Source: Hydrogenophaga sp. BPS33 (GTDB taxonomy: Bacteria; Pseudomonadota; Gammaproteobacteria; Burkholderiales; Burkholderiaceae_C). Taken from it: 64,000 bases of DNA. Positions 24,674 to 33,329 of this stretch are shown here, one piece after another. The notes beneath the pieces are model-generated. The model saw only the letters and a list, made by a program, of their open reading frames with translations. It had not been told where the DNA came from and did not search any database. Every line of letters starts with the position of its first letter. The stretch's first letter is position 1. The stretch covers positions 3,782,001-3,846,000 of the forward strand of contig NZ_CP044549.1 of NCBI RefSeq assembly GCF_009859475.1, read 5' to 3'. A program made the position numbers and the translations under genes.

Positions 24674-26449
24674 ATGAACCACCCTGCCTCCGCCGTGAAC
24701 CCTGCCGCCTTGCCCGCGTTGCCCGAGCTCGTCCTGCAGCGCAGCGTGGAGCTGGTGATCGGTCAAAGCCGGCTGGGCTGCGTCACCGCCATCGTGGTGT
24801 CGCTGCTGCTGGGCACCGTGTTCGTGCCCGAGGTCGGCTGGCCCAGCTTTGGCCTGTGGTTCGGCGTGGTGGCCACGGGCTTCGTGACGCGGCAGGTGTG
24901 GTTCGAGCGTTTGCGCAAGACGGCGGTGGTCAGCGCGGACCAGCTCACGCGGATCACCGTGGCCTCGGCCTTCACAGGCTGGCTGGTGGTGCTCTGCATG
25001 CCCCTGTTCGCACCGCAACTCTCTCAGGACGAGGCGGCGTTCGTGTTCGCCCTGATGATTTCCTGGATCGCCGCGGCCGTGGCCGTGCTGGGCGTGCAAC
25101 CGCGCGTCTATGGCGCCTACCTGTGCGTGACCTTGCCGACGGCGCTGTACCCGATGACCTCGCACGCCAGCGTGCCGCCCGTGCTCTTGCTGGCCATGGT
25201 GTTGGGGGGCTACATGATGTTTCGCCTCTCGGTCGGCATCCGCGCGCTGCTGGAAGAGGCCGTCACCACCGGACAGCGCAGCGAATGGCTGGCACAGGAT
25301 CTGGAGCGCGCCATGCGCCAGCAGAAGGCCGCGTTCGTGGCGCGCTCGCGTTTCCTGGCCGCCGCCAGCCACGACCTGCGCCAGCCCGTGCACGCCCTGT
25401 CCTTGCTGGTCAACGTGCTCAAGAAGACGCGCGACGTGCAACGCCACGAGGAGGTGGTGAGCGAAATCGAGCGCACGTCGCACTCGATCCAGTCGATGTT
25501 CCGCAGCCTGCTGGAGATGGCGCAGATCGACGCGGACAGCATGCACGCGCGGGTCGAGCGGGTGGACCTGCAGCCTTTGCTGCAGTCGGTGCTGGCGGGC
25601 TACGCCGACCGCTGCCGCGAGAAAGGGTTCCATTTGCAGACCCGGGGAATCGAGGCCTGCGTGGTGCAGGCCGATGCGATGCTGCTCGAACGGGTGTTGC
25701 GCAACCTGCTGGACAACGCCGTGAAGTACACCCGACAAGGCCACGTGGCGCTCACCATGGAGACGCGAGGAGAGCGCGTGGAGATCGCGATCAGCGATAC
25801 CGGCGTGGGCATGTCCGAGGAGGACCTGGACAACCTGTACCAACCCTTTCACCGTGGCCAGTCCTCGCGGGGCAGCGGTACGGACGGTCTGGGCCTGGGA
25901 CTGGCGATCGCGCGCCACATGGTCGAGCTGATGGGCGCCGAACTGCACATTGCCGCCGCGCCGCACCAGGGCACAACAGCCACCGTGTCCCTGTTGACCG
26001 CATCCCTGCTCGAGCCCGGCACCCGGCCGAACGTCCCCGCGTCGCTGCTGGCCGGACTGCAGGTGCTGCTGGTGGAAGACGACGCGGCCGCCCGTCTCGC
26101 GCTGAGCCTGTGGCTGCAGGAATCGGGCGCCAACGTGCTCGCGCTGTCCAACGGCCAGGAAGCGTTGGACCAGCTGGCACGCGCAGCCAGCCATGCGCCC
26201 GACCTGCTCCTGGCGGACTACACGCTGGACCCCGGTCCCGATGGCCTCGCCGTCATAAGCGCCTGGCGCAAACAACACCCCAGCCTGCCCGCCGTGCTCG
26301 TCACTGGCGAAGACGAGGTGCCGAACCTGCCCGATGCACTGCCCGTGCTGAAGAAGCCGGTGCCTCCCCAAGCCCTCGTCTCCGCCCTTCAGTCGCTGTT
26401 GCCGCAGCGACCGCACGACCATGAGCCTGGACCTCCGCCCCACCGATGA
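24674..26449 (+). CDS. Hybrid sensor histidine kinase / response regulator
   Basis: A 591-residue protein. The first 195 residues carry about six hydrophobic segments. A HisKA domain follows with phosphoacceptor His233 in AASHDLRQPVHAL, then the ATPase domain with N box NLLDNAVKYT, DTGVGMS and GLGLGLAI, and a C-terminal receiver domain with Asp515 in LLADYTLDPGPDG and Lys in LKKPVPP. There is no obvious periplasmic sensor, so the signal is probably sensed in the membrane. Its 3' end overlaps the start of the giant oxidoreductase gene by 29 bases, pointing to co-expression. The NarL-type regulator at 32635 is a likely partner (inference). Confidence 0.92.
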   Translation: MNHPASAVNPAALPALPELVLQRSVELVIGQSRLGCVTAIVVSLLLGTVFVPEVGWPSFGLWFGVVATGFVTRQVWFERLRKTAVVSADQLTRITVASAFTGWLVVLCMPLFAPQLSQDEAAFVFALMISWIAAAVAVLGVQPRVYGAYLCVTLPTALYPMTSHASVPPVLLLAMVLGGYMMFRLSVGIRALLEEAVTTGQRSEWLAQDLERAMRQQKAAFVARSRFLAAASHDLRQPVHALSLLVNVLKKTRDVQRHEEVVSEIERTSHSIQSMFRSLLEMAQIDADSMHARVERVDLQPLLQSVLAGYADRCREKGFHLQTRGIEACVVQADAMLLERVLRNLLDNAVKYTRQGHVALTMETRGERVEIAISDTGVGMSEEDLDNLYQPFHRGQSSRGSGTDGLGLGLAIARHMVELMGAELHIAAAPHQGTTATVSLLTASLLEPGTRPNVPASLLAGLQVLLVEDDAAARLALSLWLQESGANVLALSNGQEALDQLARAASHAPDLLLADYTLDPGPDGLAVISAWRKQHPSLPAVLVTGEDEVPNLPDALPVLKKPVPPQALVSALQSLLPQRPHDHEPGPPPHR

Positions 26450-29400
26450 CACAGCGCCGGACCTGCAGCAGCCGCTCTCGTGCACCTGGCGCGAATGGAT
26501 CGTGCGCCCGCCCCGCGAGCGGGCGGTCGATGCCATCGTCGTCGGCTCGGGGTATGGCGGCAGCGTGGCCGCACTGCGCCTGGCCGAAAAAGGCTACCGC
26601 GTGCTGCTGCTGGAGCGGGGCAGCGAATACCTGCCCGGTGACTTTCCGAACGACTTCTCGGGCGTGCCCAAGCACTTCCGGCTCAACATCCCCGGGCGCG
26701 GCGTTCCCGTGGGGCGCGCCTCGGGCCTGATCGAGGTGTCCGTGGGCCAGGGCATGGTGGCCATCACCGGCAACGGGCTGGGCGGCGGCAGCCTGATCAA
26801 CGCGGGTGTGGTGGTGCGCCCCGATCCCGATGTGTTCGCACAGGAGGCCTGGCCCGGCGCGATCCGGCACCATCGCGACATCGGCCCGCGCTCGCTGCAA
26901 GAGGCCTTCGAGCTGGCCGAAAAAACACTCCAGGGCCACGTGTACCGCCCGCCGGCGGCGGACCACCTCTTGTGCAAGACGGTCGCCCTGCACCGGGTGG
27001 CCGAGCGGTTGAGCGAAGGCCATGAGCCCCTGCAGACCCAGCCCGCCAAGCTCACGATCGACCCGGACAAGTGCCGGGCTTGCGGCGACTGCGTCTCCGG
27101 CTGCAACGTGCCCGGCGCCAAGCTCACGCTGTCCACCAGCTACCTGTCCGCGGCCTTGAAGACCCAGCGCGTGCAGATCGTGACGCAGGCGCAGGTGTAC
27201 CGCTTCGAACCCTGCACCGAGGGCCAACACCGCCAATGGAAGCTGACCGTGTTCGCCACCGACGCGCAGCACCAGGTGCTCACGCAGCGCGAAGCCGCTG
27301 CCGCGCTGGTCGAAGGTCCGGCGGGCGATCCCGGCCATACGCAGCGCGAGTTGCGCGCCAGCATGCTGGTGATCGCGGCGGGCACGCTCGGTTCGACGCA
27401 ATTGCTGCAACGCTCCCAGGCCCTCTCGGGCGAAGCGCTGGCGTTCTCGCAGGCCCTGGGCACGCGCCTGTCGGGCAACGGGGATTCGGTCTCCATCAAG
27501 ACCGCCGAAGCACAGCGCGTCAACGCGGTCGGCCATGGCGCCGATGCCGAACTGCGCGCACTCGAGCGCCGCGACCCGGCGCAACAACACAAGCTCGTCG
27601 GCCCCACCATCACCACCCACCTCGATCTGCGCGACCGCAGCAAGCCGCTGGACCAACGCATCCTGCTGCAGGACGGCGCCATTCCCGGTGCCATCGCCCG
27701 CCCCTTTGCCGAACTGCTCGCCACCGCGTACAGCGTGTCGCAACTGGGCCGCGGGTGGTTTCGCAACCCGCAGCCGCGCACCGGCCCGGCGCGCGACCCG
27801 CTGGCCGCCAGCCGCGCCATGGCCCAGCACACGCAGATTTTTCTGGCGATGGGGCACGACGGATCACCCGGGCGCATGGTGTGGTTGCCGGGCCTGGACA
27901 CCAGCGCGCCGGTGTTCTCCGGCGCCGAGCACCTGCGCACCTACGTGGAGCAGCAGCGCCTGTTCGACCGCTTGCGCCCCGCCGGCACACACGTGCACTC
28001 GCCGCTGTGGCGCTGGCTACCCGAGAACATGAGCCGTTTCTTCCTGGGTGCACAACCCACGGCCACCGTCACCACCGTGCACCCCCTGGGCGGCTGCCCG
28101 ATGGGCGACGATCCGCAGACCAGCGTGGTGAACCACCGGGGCCAGGTGTGGATCCACGAACCCGCGGAGCCCCGCCGGCAAGGCAAGCAACCGGCTCCAC
28201 CGCTGCGGCCCAACCAACCCCAGGTGTACGACGGCCTGTACGTGCTGGACGGCTCCATCGTGCCCACCTCCCTGGGCTGCAATCCTTTGCTCACCATCAC
28301 GGCGTTGGCCGAGCGGGCCATGGCCCATGTGGCGGTGCGCCAGCACCGCCCTCGCCGCACCCAGGCGGCGCACGTTTCCGCCGCACGCCCTCGCGCCCAT
28401 TTCGAAACCCCGCGCTTCTGCCGCGACGTGAGCCTGGGCGAAACCCTGCGCAGCAACGGCGATGCCTTGGGCGACGGCGCCACCGCCTTGCGCGGCCCCT
28501 GGATGCGTGGCAAGGACGACGAGCGCCGGTGCCTGGTGTTCAAGGCCCGGCTCGACAGCGACCACTTTGAAAAGACCCTGATCGAACCGGACCATCGCAT
28601 GGCCATCCGGCAGGCTTCGCTGTGCCTGCTGCGCATGCCCGAGCACGATGGGCTCGCCTCGCCACCGCTCCCGCCAGAGGAGCTGGTGACCTACCAGGCC
28701 ACCGAAGGCCGCTTCGAATTCCTGCGCGCGAACGCGCTGAGCAGCGGCCCGTGGCTGCCCTTGCTGTGCCTGCTGCAAGGGCTCGCATTTCTCATGGCCG
28801 CACTGGCGCCCGTCTGGGCCCGAGGGCTTCTCCTGGTCTGCTGGCCCGCGCTGGTGCTGCTGGCGTGCGCCCTGCCCTATCCCCGCACCTTCTTCACCTG
28901 GTTCGCGCTGCGCGGCTGGTCGGACATTCGCTTCCATCCGTCCCCGCTCACCGGATGGAAGCGCTTCAAGTCATGGCCGGCCTACATCCTGCAATTGCTG
29001 ACGCAATTGGCACACGCCAGCGAGAAGCGCCACATGCACTACCGCGTGGCTTTCAAGCGCCAAGGCCACGACCCGGGCGGGGCCGTCTTCCCCGCACATG
29101 TCATCATGACCGCCCGCAAACGCGTGACCTACCGCGCCTCCGTTGTCGAGTGGGCGCGCTGGCTGGCGCGGCATGCGTGGCGCCGCACGCGCCTGCCCGG
29201 CTCGAAAGCCGAGATTCCCCCGCTGCGCCCCGGCCTCTGGGCGCAGGTGATGGACGCGGACATCCGCGTGTGGAGAGGCACGCCACACCTGTCCCGCCCA
29301 CTGGCCCACGGCCGCATGGCCATGGGCCAGGACAACCTGTTCGACCGTGCGATGGCGCAACTGGGCCAAAAGGGCGACACCACCAGCGGCCTGGTTCTGC

Positions 29401-32400
29401 TGGCGGGCTACCCGCTGCTGCTGGCCCGCTTCGCGATCAAGACGCGCCTGCTCGACTTCCGCCTGCCCAACTTCAGCCACCGGCCTGTGAGCGACGTCGC
29501 CGACGCCCACGACATGCGCATCCGCAACAGCGACGACGACGAGGACTTCTGCACGCCCGAACCGCACATGTTCGTGGTTCCCCGGGGCACCTCCAGCAGC
29601 GACCAGGGCACCGAGAACATGGATGGCCTGAGCCTGCGGCTGTGGCGCTACCGCAGCACGAAAGGCGACGGCGGAAAACCCCCGGTGGAGCCGGGCCTGT
29701 GGCAAGACCAGAAAGTCCGGCGCGCCCGATCGGTTCTGCTGCTGCACGCTTTCGGCCAATCGGGCCTGAGCTTCACCCACCAGGCGAGCGAATCCAAGGC
29801 CGGGAGCAACCTCGCCGAAGCGTTCCACCATGCAGGCTACGAAGTCTGGGTGCTGGACAGCCGCATGTCGACGCGCAGCGGCTACGCTGGCGACGCCAGC
29901 ACGGTCGACATGCAGGCACGGCACGACGTGCCCTTGGCGGTGGACCGCATCCTCGGCATCCTGGCAGACGAGCTGGGCAGCGGACCACCCGTGCAGATTT
30001 CGGCCTTTGCCCAATGCATCGGCGCGGCCTCGCTGTGGATGGCCCTGCTCGACGGCCGCCTCTCGCACGAGCCGCCGCTCGAACGCACGGCCTGCGCCAC
30101 GCCGCGCCTGTCCAAGATCGCCAGCGTGGCCTTCAGCCAGGTGCACGCGCTGACCATGGGCAAACCGGTGCCGCGCGCCAAGAGCTGGCTTCCCGGTCTT
30201 CTCCAGGCCCTGGCGCCGCGCGGCGTGATCCCGTTTGCCGTGCGAGGCGCGCAGGACAGCGTGGCGCTCAACTTCCTGGACCGTCTGCTCTCCACCCTGC
30301 CCGTGCCGGCGGCCGAGCGCGCGCACGCGAAGAACGAAGACAGCCTGGCCACCTGCAAGCGCATCCGCTTCATCGAAGCACCGCTGTTCCGGCACGAGAA
30401 CCTGCACCCCTCTACCGTGGCGCAGATGAACCGCCTGTTCGGCGAAGCCAACATCCGCCTGTTCGCGCAGGCGCGCCGTTTTCTGGAGCGCGGCCGCCTG
30501 GTCGACGAAGACGGCGTGAACCGCTACGTGACCGACGACAACATCCGCGCCCACCTCACCATGCCGGTGCAGCTGCTGCACGGAGAGAAAAACGAGCTGT
30601 TCGATCTGCGCAGTGCGATCGATACCGACGAACTGCTCACCCGGCTGGACTGCAAGAAGTTCGAACACATCCCGCGCCCGCTGCGCGTCCCGGGCTACGG
30701 GCACCTCGACGTGCTGTTCGGCATCGACGCGGGCAAAAAGGTGTTCAAGCCCTTGCTGGAGTTCTTCGACCAGGCGCAGACCTACACCGCCGCGCCCGGC
30801 GAGGCTGCGCGAGACGGTCTGCTGCTGCGCGCGCCACTGGTCGGCCCCTGGCTGGGCAAGCTCGAAGAACGCGACGGCCAACGCCTGGCGCGCGTGGTGT
30901 TCCTGGTGGACGATCTGCACGGCGGCAGCCGGGACCGCGATGGCATCACCCGCGTCGTCGTGCGGCAAAGGCAGGCCGACGGGCGCTACCGGCAACTGCC
31001 CGAGGTCGCGCATGGGTTCTTCGAAGTGGACGCCTACGACCCAGCTGCGGCGGATGACCGTCCCGACGGTGTGCCCCTGCAACGCGCCTACCGCACGGCG
31101 TGGATCGACGTTCCGCTCACGGACGACGCCCGGTCCTTCCAGGTCTTCACGGCACACCCTGTGCACCGCAGCAGCTCGCAGCAACAAGAGACGCCATGGG
31201 CGCAACTCGACATCACGCGGGTCCCGGCCTTCGTGCCGCCCCGGTTGTCGATACCGCCGCTCGACCTGGGCGAGCGGTACCGATCCTGGACGCCGTGCAC
31301 CCGGTTCCTGCCCGAGCGGGTCCTGTCCGAGCGGGTCCTGTCCGTCGGCGTGGACGATGAGACCATCGACCTTGAGCTCACCAAGAACCAGAACGATTTC
31401 GCGGCCTACGAGCTGACTTGGCGCACCGACGGCATGCCGATCGAATCGGCCATGCAGCAGCGTTGCCATGTCGAGCTGCCCGAATCGAGCCTGAACGCGC
31501 TGCGGCGCGACGCCACGGCGGTGCAGTTCGTGGCCGCCTCCTGCCGCCATCCCGGGCTCGACGTGGACGCCACGCGCACCGACCGCGTGCTCGCGCCCTA
31601 CGAGGCGCCCACGGACGCGGCCTTTGCGCTGCTGGTCGGCGACCAGATCTATGCCGACGCCACCGCCGGTCTGGTGGACCCGCTCAGCCCCGCCGAACGT
31701 TACCTGGAGCGCTACGAACTGGCCTTCGGCCCCAGGGGCATGGGCCACTTCCTGTCCCACACACCCACCTACATGGTCCCGGACGACCATGAGTGGACCG
31801 ATGCGCAACCCAATGGCAGCCCGCTGCTCAAATGGTCGTGGTCCGACCGCGCAAAGGACAAGCCCTATCGCGCACAGGAGAAGGCCATCTACCGCTGGGC
31901 CGGCAACGCCTTGACCGCTTTCCAGCGTTCGCTCTCCTGGCCGCTGGACTACCTGTGGCAGGAGGACCCGCGCGATCGGCCTGGCGTCACCGAACACCGG
32001 CACGGCTGCGTGAACCTCGTGCTGATCGACAGCCGCTCCTGGCGCAACCGTCAGGTCGAAGGCAGCGCCGCCGCGCGTGTGATGGACGCCATCGCTTTTC
32101 AATCCCTGCTGGACAGCCTCTACCAATCCCGAAACAGCGGCCTGCTGCAGGTGATCGTCACCGGCTCGGTGGTCATTCCCGGGCTGTACCCCAACGCGGA
32201 CCCCGCCAACCCCGGCGTGAGCGACACCTGGCAGTACGCGCCCGAACAACGGCTGCGGCTGCTCGATGCCTTGGTGAAGCACCACCCGCGCCGCTTCCTG
32301 CTGATCTCGGGGGACTACCACGTGAGCGGCGCGCTCTCCCTGCAACTCAACGGCAGGACCGTGGGCGCGGCCATTGTGGCACCGCCGATCTACGCGCCAT

Positions 32401-32633
32401 TGCCGTACGCCAACGCCGCCCCTGAACATGTGTTCACGCGGGAGTCGCTGGCACTGCCGAGCGGCCTGTTGACGCAGCAGGTCTGCGAAGGCGGCCAGGT
32501 TCGGCGAGGCAACGGCGTGGCGCACATCGGCGTGGAGCGCCTGGGCGAGGACTACAGGATCGTCTGCAAGCGCAAACTCACCGTGCTGGAGGTGGGACGT
32601 GACACAGAGTCGGATTGCGAGATCGCTCTCTGA
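26421..32633 (+). CDS. Giant three-enzyme fusion: GMC oxidoreductase, alpha/beta hydrolase, PhoD-like phosphatase
   Basis: One uninterrupted 2070-residue frame. Residues 1 to about 640 form a GMC flavoprotein: FAD site VVGSGYGGSVAALRLAEKGY (about 39-58), a ferredoxin-like CRACGDCVSGCNVPGAK cluster (about 217-233), and HPLGGCPMGDD (about 554) with a C-terminal GCNPLLTITALAERAMAH. About 775-825 is a hydrophobic double segment. Residues about 1100-1440 are an alpha/beta hydrolase with LLLHAFGQSG and an elbow FAQCIGA with Cys1199 in place of Ser. Residues about 1700-2050 are a PhoD-like metallophosphatase with LLVGDQIYADA, VPDDHEWTD and ISGDYHVSG. GMC/hydrolase fusions exist in actinobacteria and myxobacteria; adding a phosphatase is unusual. 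Confidence 0.88.
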   Translation: MSLDLRPTDDTAPDLQQPLSCTWREWIVRPPRERAVDAIVVGSGYGGSVAALRLAEKGYRVLLLERGSEYLPGDFPNDFSGVPKHFRLNIPGRGVPVGRASGLIEVSVGQGMVAITGNGLGGGSLINAGVVVRPDPDVFAQEAWPGAIRHHRDIGPRSLQEAFELAEKTLQGHVYRPPAADHLLCKTVALHRVAERLSEGHEPLQTQPAKLTIDPDKCRACGDCVSGCNVPGAKLTLSTSYLSAALKTQRVQIVTQAQVYRFEPCTEGQHRQWKLTVFATDAQHQVLTQREAAAALVEGPAGDPGHTQRELRASMLVIAAGTLGSTQLLQRSQALSGEALAFSQALGTRLSGNGDSVSIKTAEAQRVNAVGHGADAELRALERRDPAQQHKLVGPTITTHLDLRDRSKPLDQRILLQDGAIPGAIARPFAELLATAYSVSQLGRGWFRNPQPRTGPARDPLAASRAMAQHTQIFLAMGHDGSPGRMVWLPGLDTSAPVFSGAEHLRTYVEQQRLFDRLRPAGTHVHSPLWRWLPENMSRFFLGAQPTATVTTVHPLGGCPMGDDPQTSVVNHRGQVWIHEPAEPRRQGKQPAPPLRPNQPQVYDGLYVLDGSIVPTSLGCNPLLTITALAERAMAHVAVRQHRPRRTQAAHVSAARPRAHFETPRFCRDVSLGETLRSNGDALGDGATALRGPWMRGKDDERRCLVFKARLDSDHFEKTLIEPDHRMAIRQASLCLLRMPEHDGLASPPLPPEELVTYQATEGRFEFLRANALSSGPWLPLLCLLQGLAFLMAALAPVWARGLLLVCWPALVLLACALPYPRTFFTWFALRGWSDIRFHPSPLTGWKRFKSWPAYILQLLTQLAHASEKRHMHYRVAFKRQGHDPGGAVFPAHVIMTARKRVTYRASVVEWARWLARHAWRRTRLPGSKAEIPPLRPGLWAQVMDADIRVWRGTPHLSRPLAHGRMAMGQDNLFDRAMAQLGQKGDTTSGLVLLAGYPLLLARFAIKTRLLDFRLPNFSHRPVSDVADAHDMRIRNSDDDEDFCTPEPHMFVVPRGTSSSDQGTENMDGLSLRLWRYRSTKGDGGKPPVEPGLWQDQKVRRARSVLLLHAFGQSGLSFTHQASESKAGSNLAEAFHHAGYEVWVLDSRMSTRSGYAGDASTVDMQARHDVPLAVDRILGILADELGSGPPVQISAFAQCIGAASLWMALLDGRLSHEPPLERTACATPRLSKIASVAFSQVHALTMGKPVPRAKSWLPGLLQALAPRGVIPFAVRGAQDSVALNFLDRLLSTLPVPAAERAHAKNEDSLATCKRIRFIEAPLFRHENLHPSTVAQMNRLFGEANIRLFAQARRFLERGRLVDEDGVNRYVTDDNIRAHLTMPVQLLHGEKNELFDLRSAIDTDELLTRLDCKKFEHIPRPLRVPGYGHLDVLFGIDAGKKVFKPLLEFFDQAQTYTAAPGEAARDGLLLRAPLVGPWLGKLEERDGQRLARVVFLVDDLHGGSRDRDGITRVVVRQRQADGRYRQLPEVAHGFFEVDAYDPAAADDRPDGVPLQRAYRTAWIDVPLTDDARSFQVFTAHPVHRSSSQQQETPWAQLDITRVPAFVPPRLSIPPLDLGERYRSWTPCTRFLPERVLSERVLSVGVDDETIDLELTKNQNDFAAYELTWRTDGMPIESAMQQRCHVELPESSLNALRRDATAVQFVAASCRHPGLDVDATRTDRVLAPYEAPTDAAFALLVGDQIYADATAGLVDPLSPAERYLERYELAFGPRGMGHFLSHTPTYMVPDDHEWTDAQPNGSPLLKWSWSDRAKDKPYRAQEKAIYRWAGNALTAFQRSLSWPLDYLWQEDPRDRPGVTEHRHGCVNLVLIDSRSWRNRQVEGSAAARVMDAIAFQSLLDSLYQSRNSGLLQVIVTGSVVIPGLYPNADPANPGVSDTWQYAPEQRLRLLDALVKHHPRRFLLISGDYHVSGALSLQLNGRTVGAAIVAPPIYAPLPYANAAPEHVFTRESLALPSGLLTQQVCEGGQVRRGNGVAHIGVERLGEDYRIVCKRKLTVLEVGRDTESDCEIAL

Positions 32634-32634
32634 C

Positions 32635-33306
32635 TCAAGCGCCGGGGTCTACCAGGTCCTGGATGCGGATGCCCAGGCGCGCGAGGCGGATCACGACCTT
32701 CGAGCGCGAGTCGACCTCCAGCACCTCGAAAATGTGGTCCACATGGGTCTTGACCGTGCCATCGGAAATGCCGAGCTCGCGCGCAATCACTTTGTTGGAC
32801 TTGCCCTGCACCAGGCCGCGCAGCACCTCGGCCTGCCGCGGCGTGATGTGCAGCCCAGCTTGCGACCACACGCTCGGCGGCCGACCCGAAGGCCCCTTGC
32901 CCAACACGCTCACGGCGCTGGCGGGCAGCCAGGCGTTGCCCGTCACCATGCAATCGATGGCCTGGGCGACCTGCGCCGCATCGGCCGACTTCGGGATGAA
33001 ACAGAAAGCGCCTTTTTCCACGCATTCGCCGACCTCGTCTGAAGACAGCTCCTGGCCCGAGACCACCGCGCAAGGAATCTCGGGACACAGGCCGCGAAAG
33101 TAGGCCAGCGCTTCGAGCCCCTTGAACCCGGGCATGCCCAGGTCCAGCACGATCACGTCAAAAGGCAAGGTGGATTCCTGCAGCAGCTTGCGCGCCTGCG
33201 CAGGTCCCTCGCATTCCAGCGTCACTGCGCCGGGCCGCAACAGCTTCACCTGCATGGCCAGCCCCGCGCGGAACATGGTGTGATCGTCGACCAGAAGAAT
33301 GCGCAT
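32635..33306 (-). CDS. NarL/LuxR-family response regulator
   Basis: A 223-residue two-domain regulator. The receiver domain has the acidic pair in LLVDDH, phosphoacceptor Asp55 in VIVLDLGMPG and Lys in FIPKSADA. The C-terminal LuxR-type HTH is LHITPRQAEVLRGLVQGKSNKVIARELGISDGTVKTHVDHI. GGAGG precedes the ATG. Its stop and that of the giant fusion gene are separated by a single base, convergent. It lies 23 bases downstream of the TPP-enzyme gene on the same strand, so it may be co-transcribed with it, although its natural partner is more likely the hybrid kinase at 24674. Confidence 0.9.
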   Translation of the reverse strand: MRILLVDDHTMFRAGLAMQVKLLRPGAVTLECEGPAQARKLLQESTLPFDVIVLDLGMPGFKGLEALAYFRGLCPEIPCAVVSGQELSSDEVGECVEKGAFCFIPKSADAAQVAQAIDCMVTGNAWLPASAVSVLGKGPSGRPPSVWSQAGLHITPRQAEVLRGLVQGKSNKVIARELGISDGTVKTHVDHIFEVLEVDSRSKVVIRLARLGIRIQDLVDPGA

Positions 33307-33329
33307 GGAAACCTCCGGACTTCGGCGCT

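Noticed and set aside
28971..32525. 1184-codon minus-strand open frame
   Set aside because: Opposite to the hydrolase and PhoD parts of the giant fusion; no recognisable domain.
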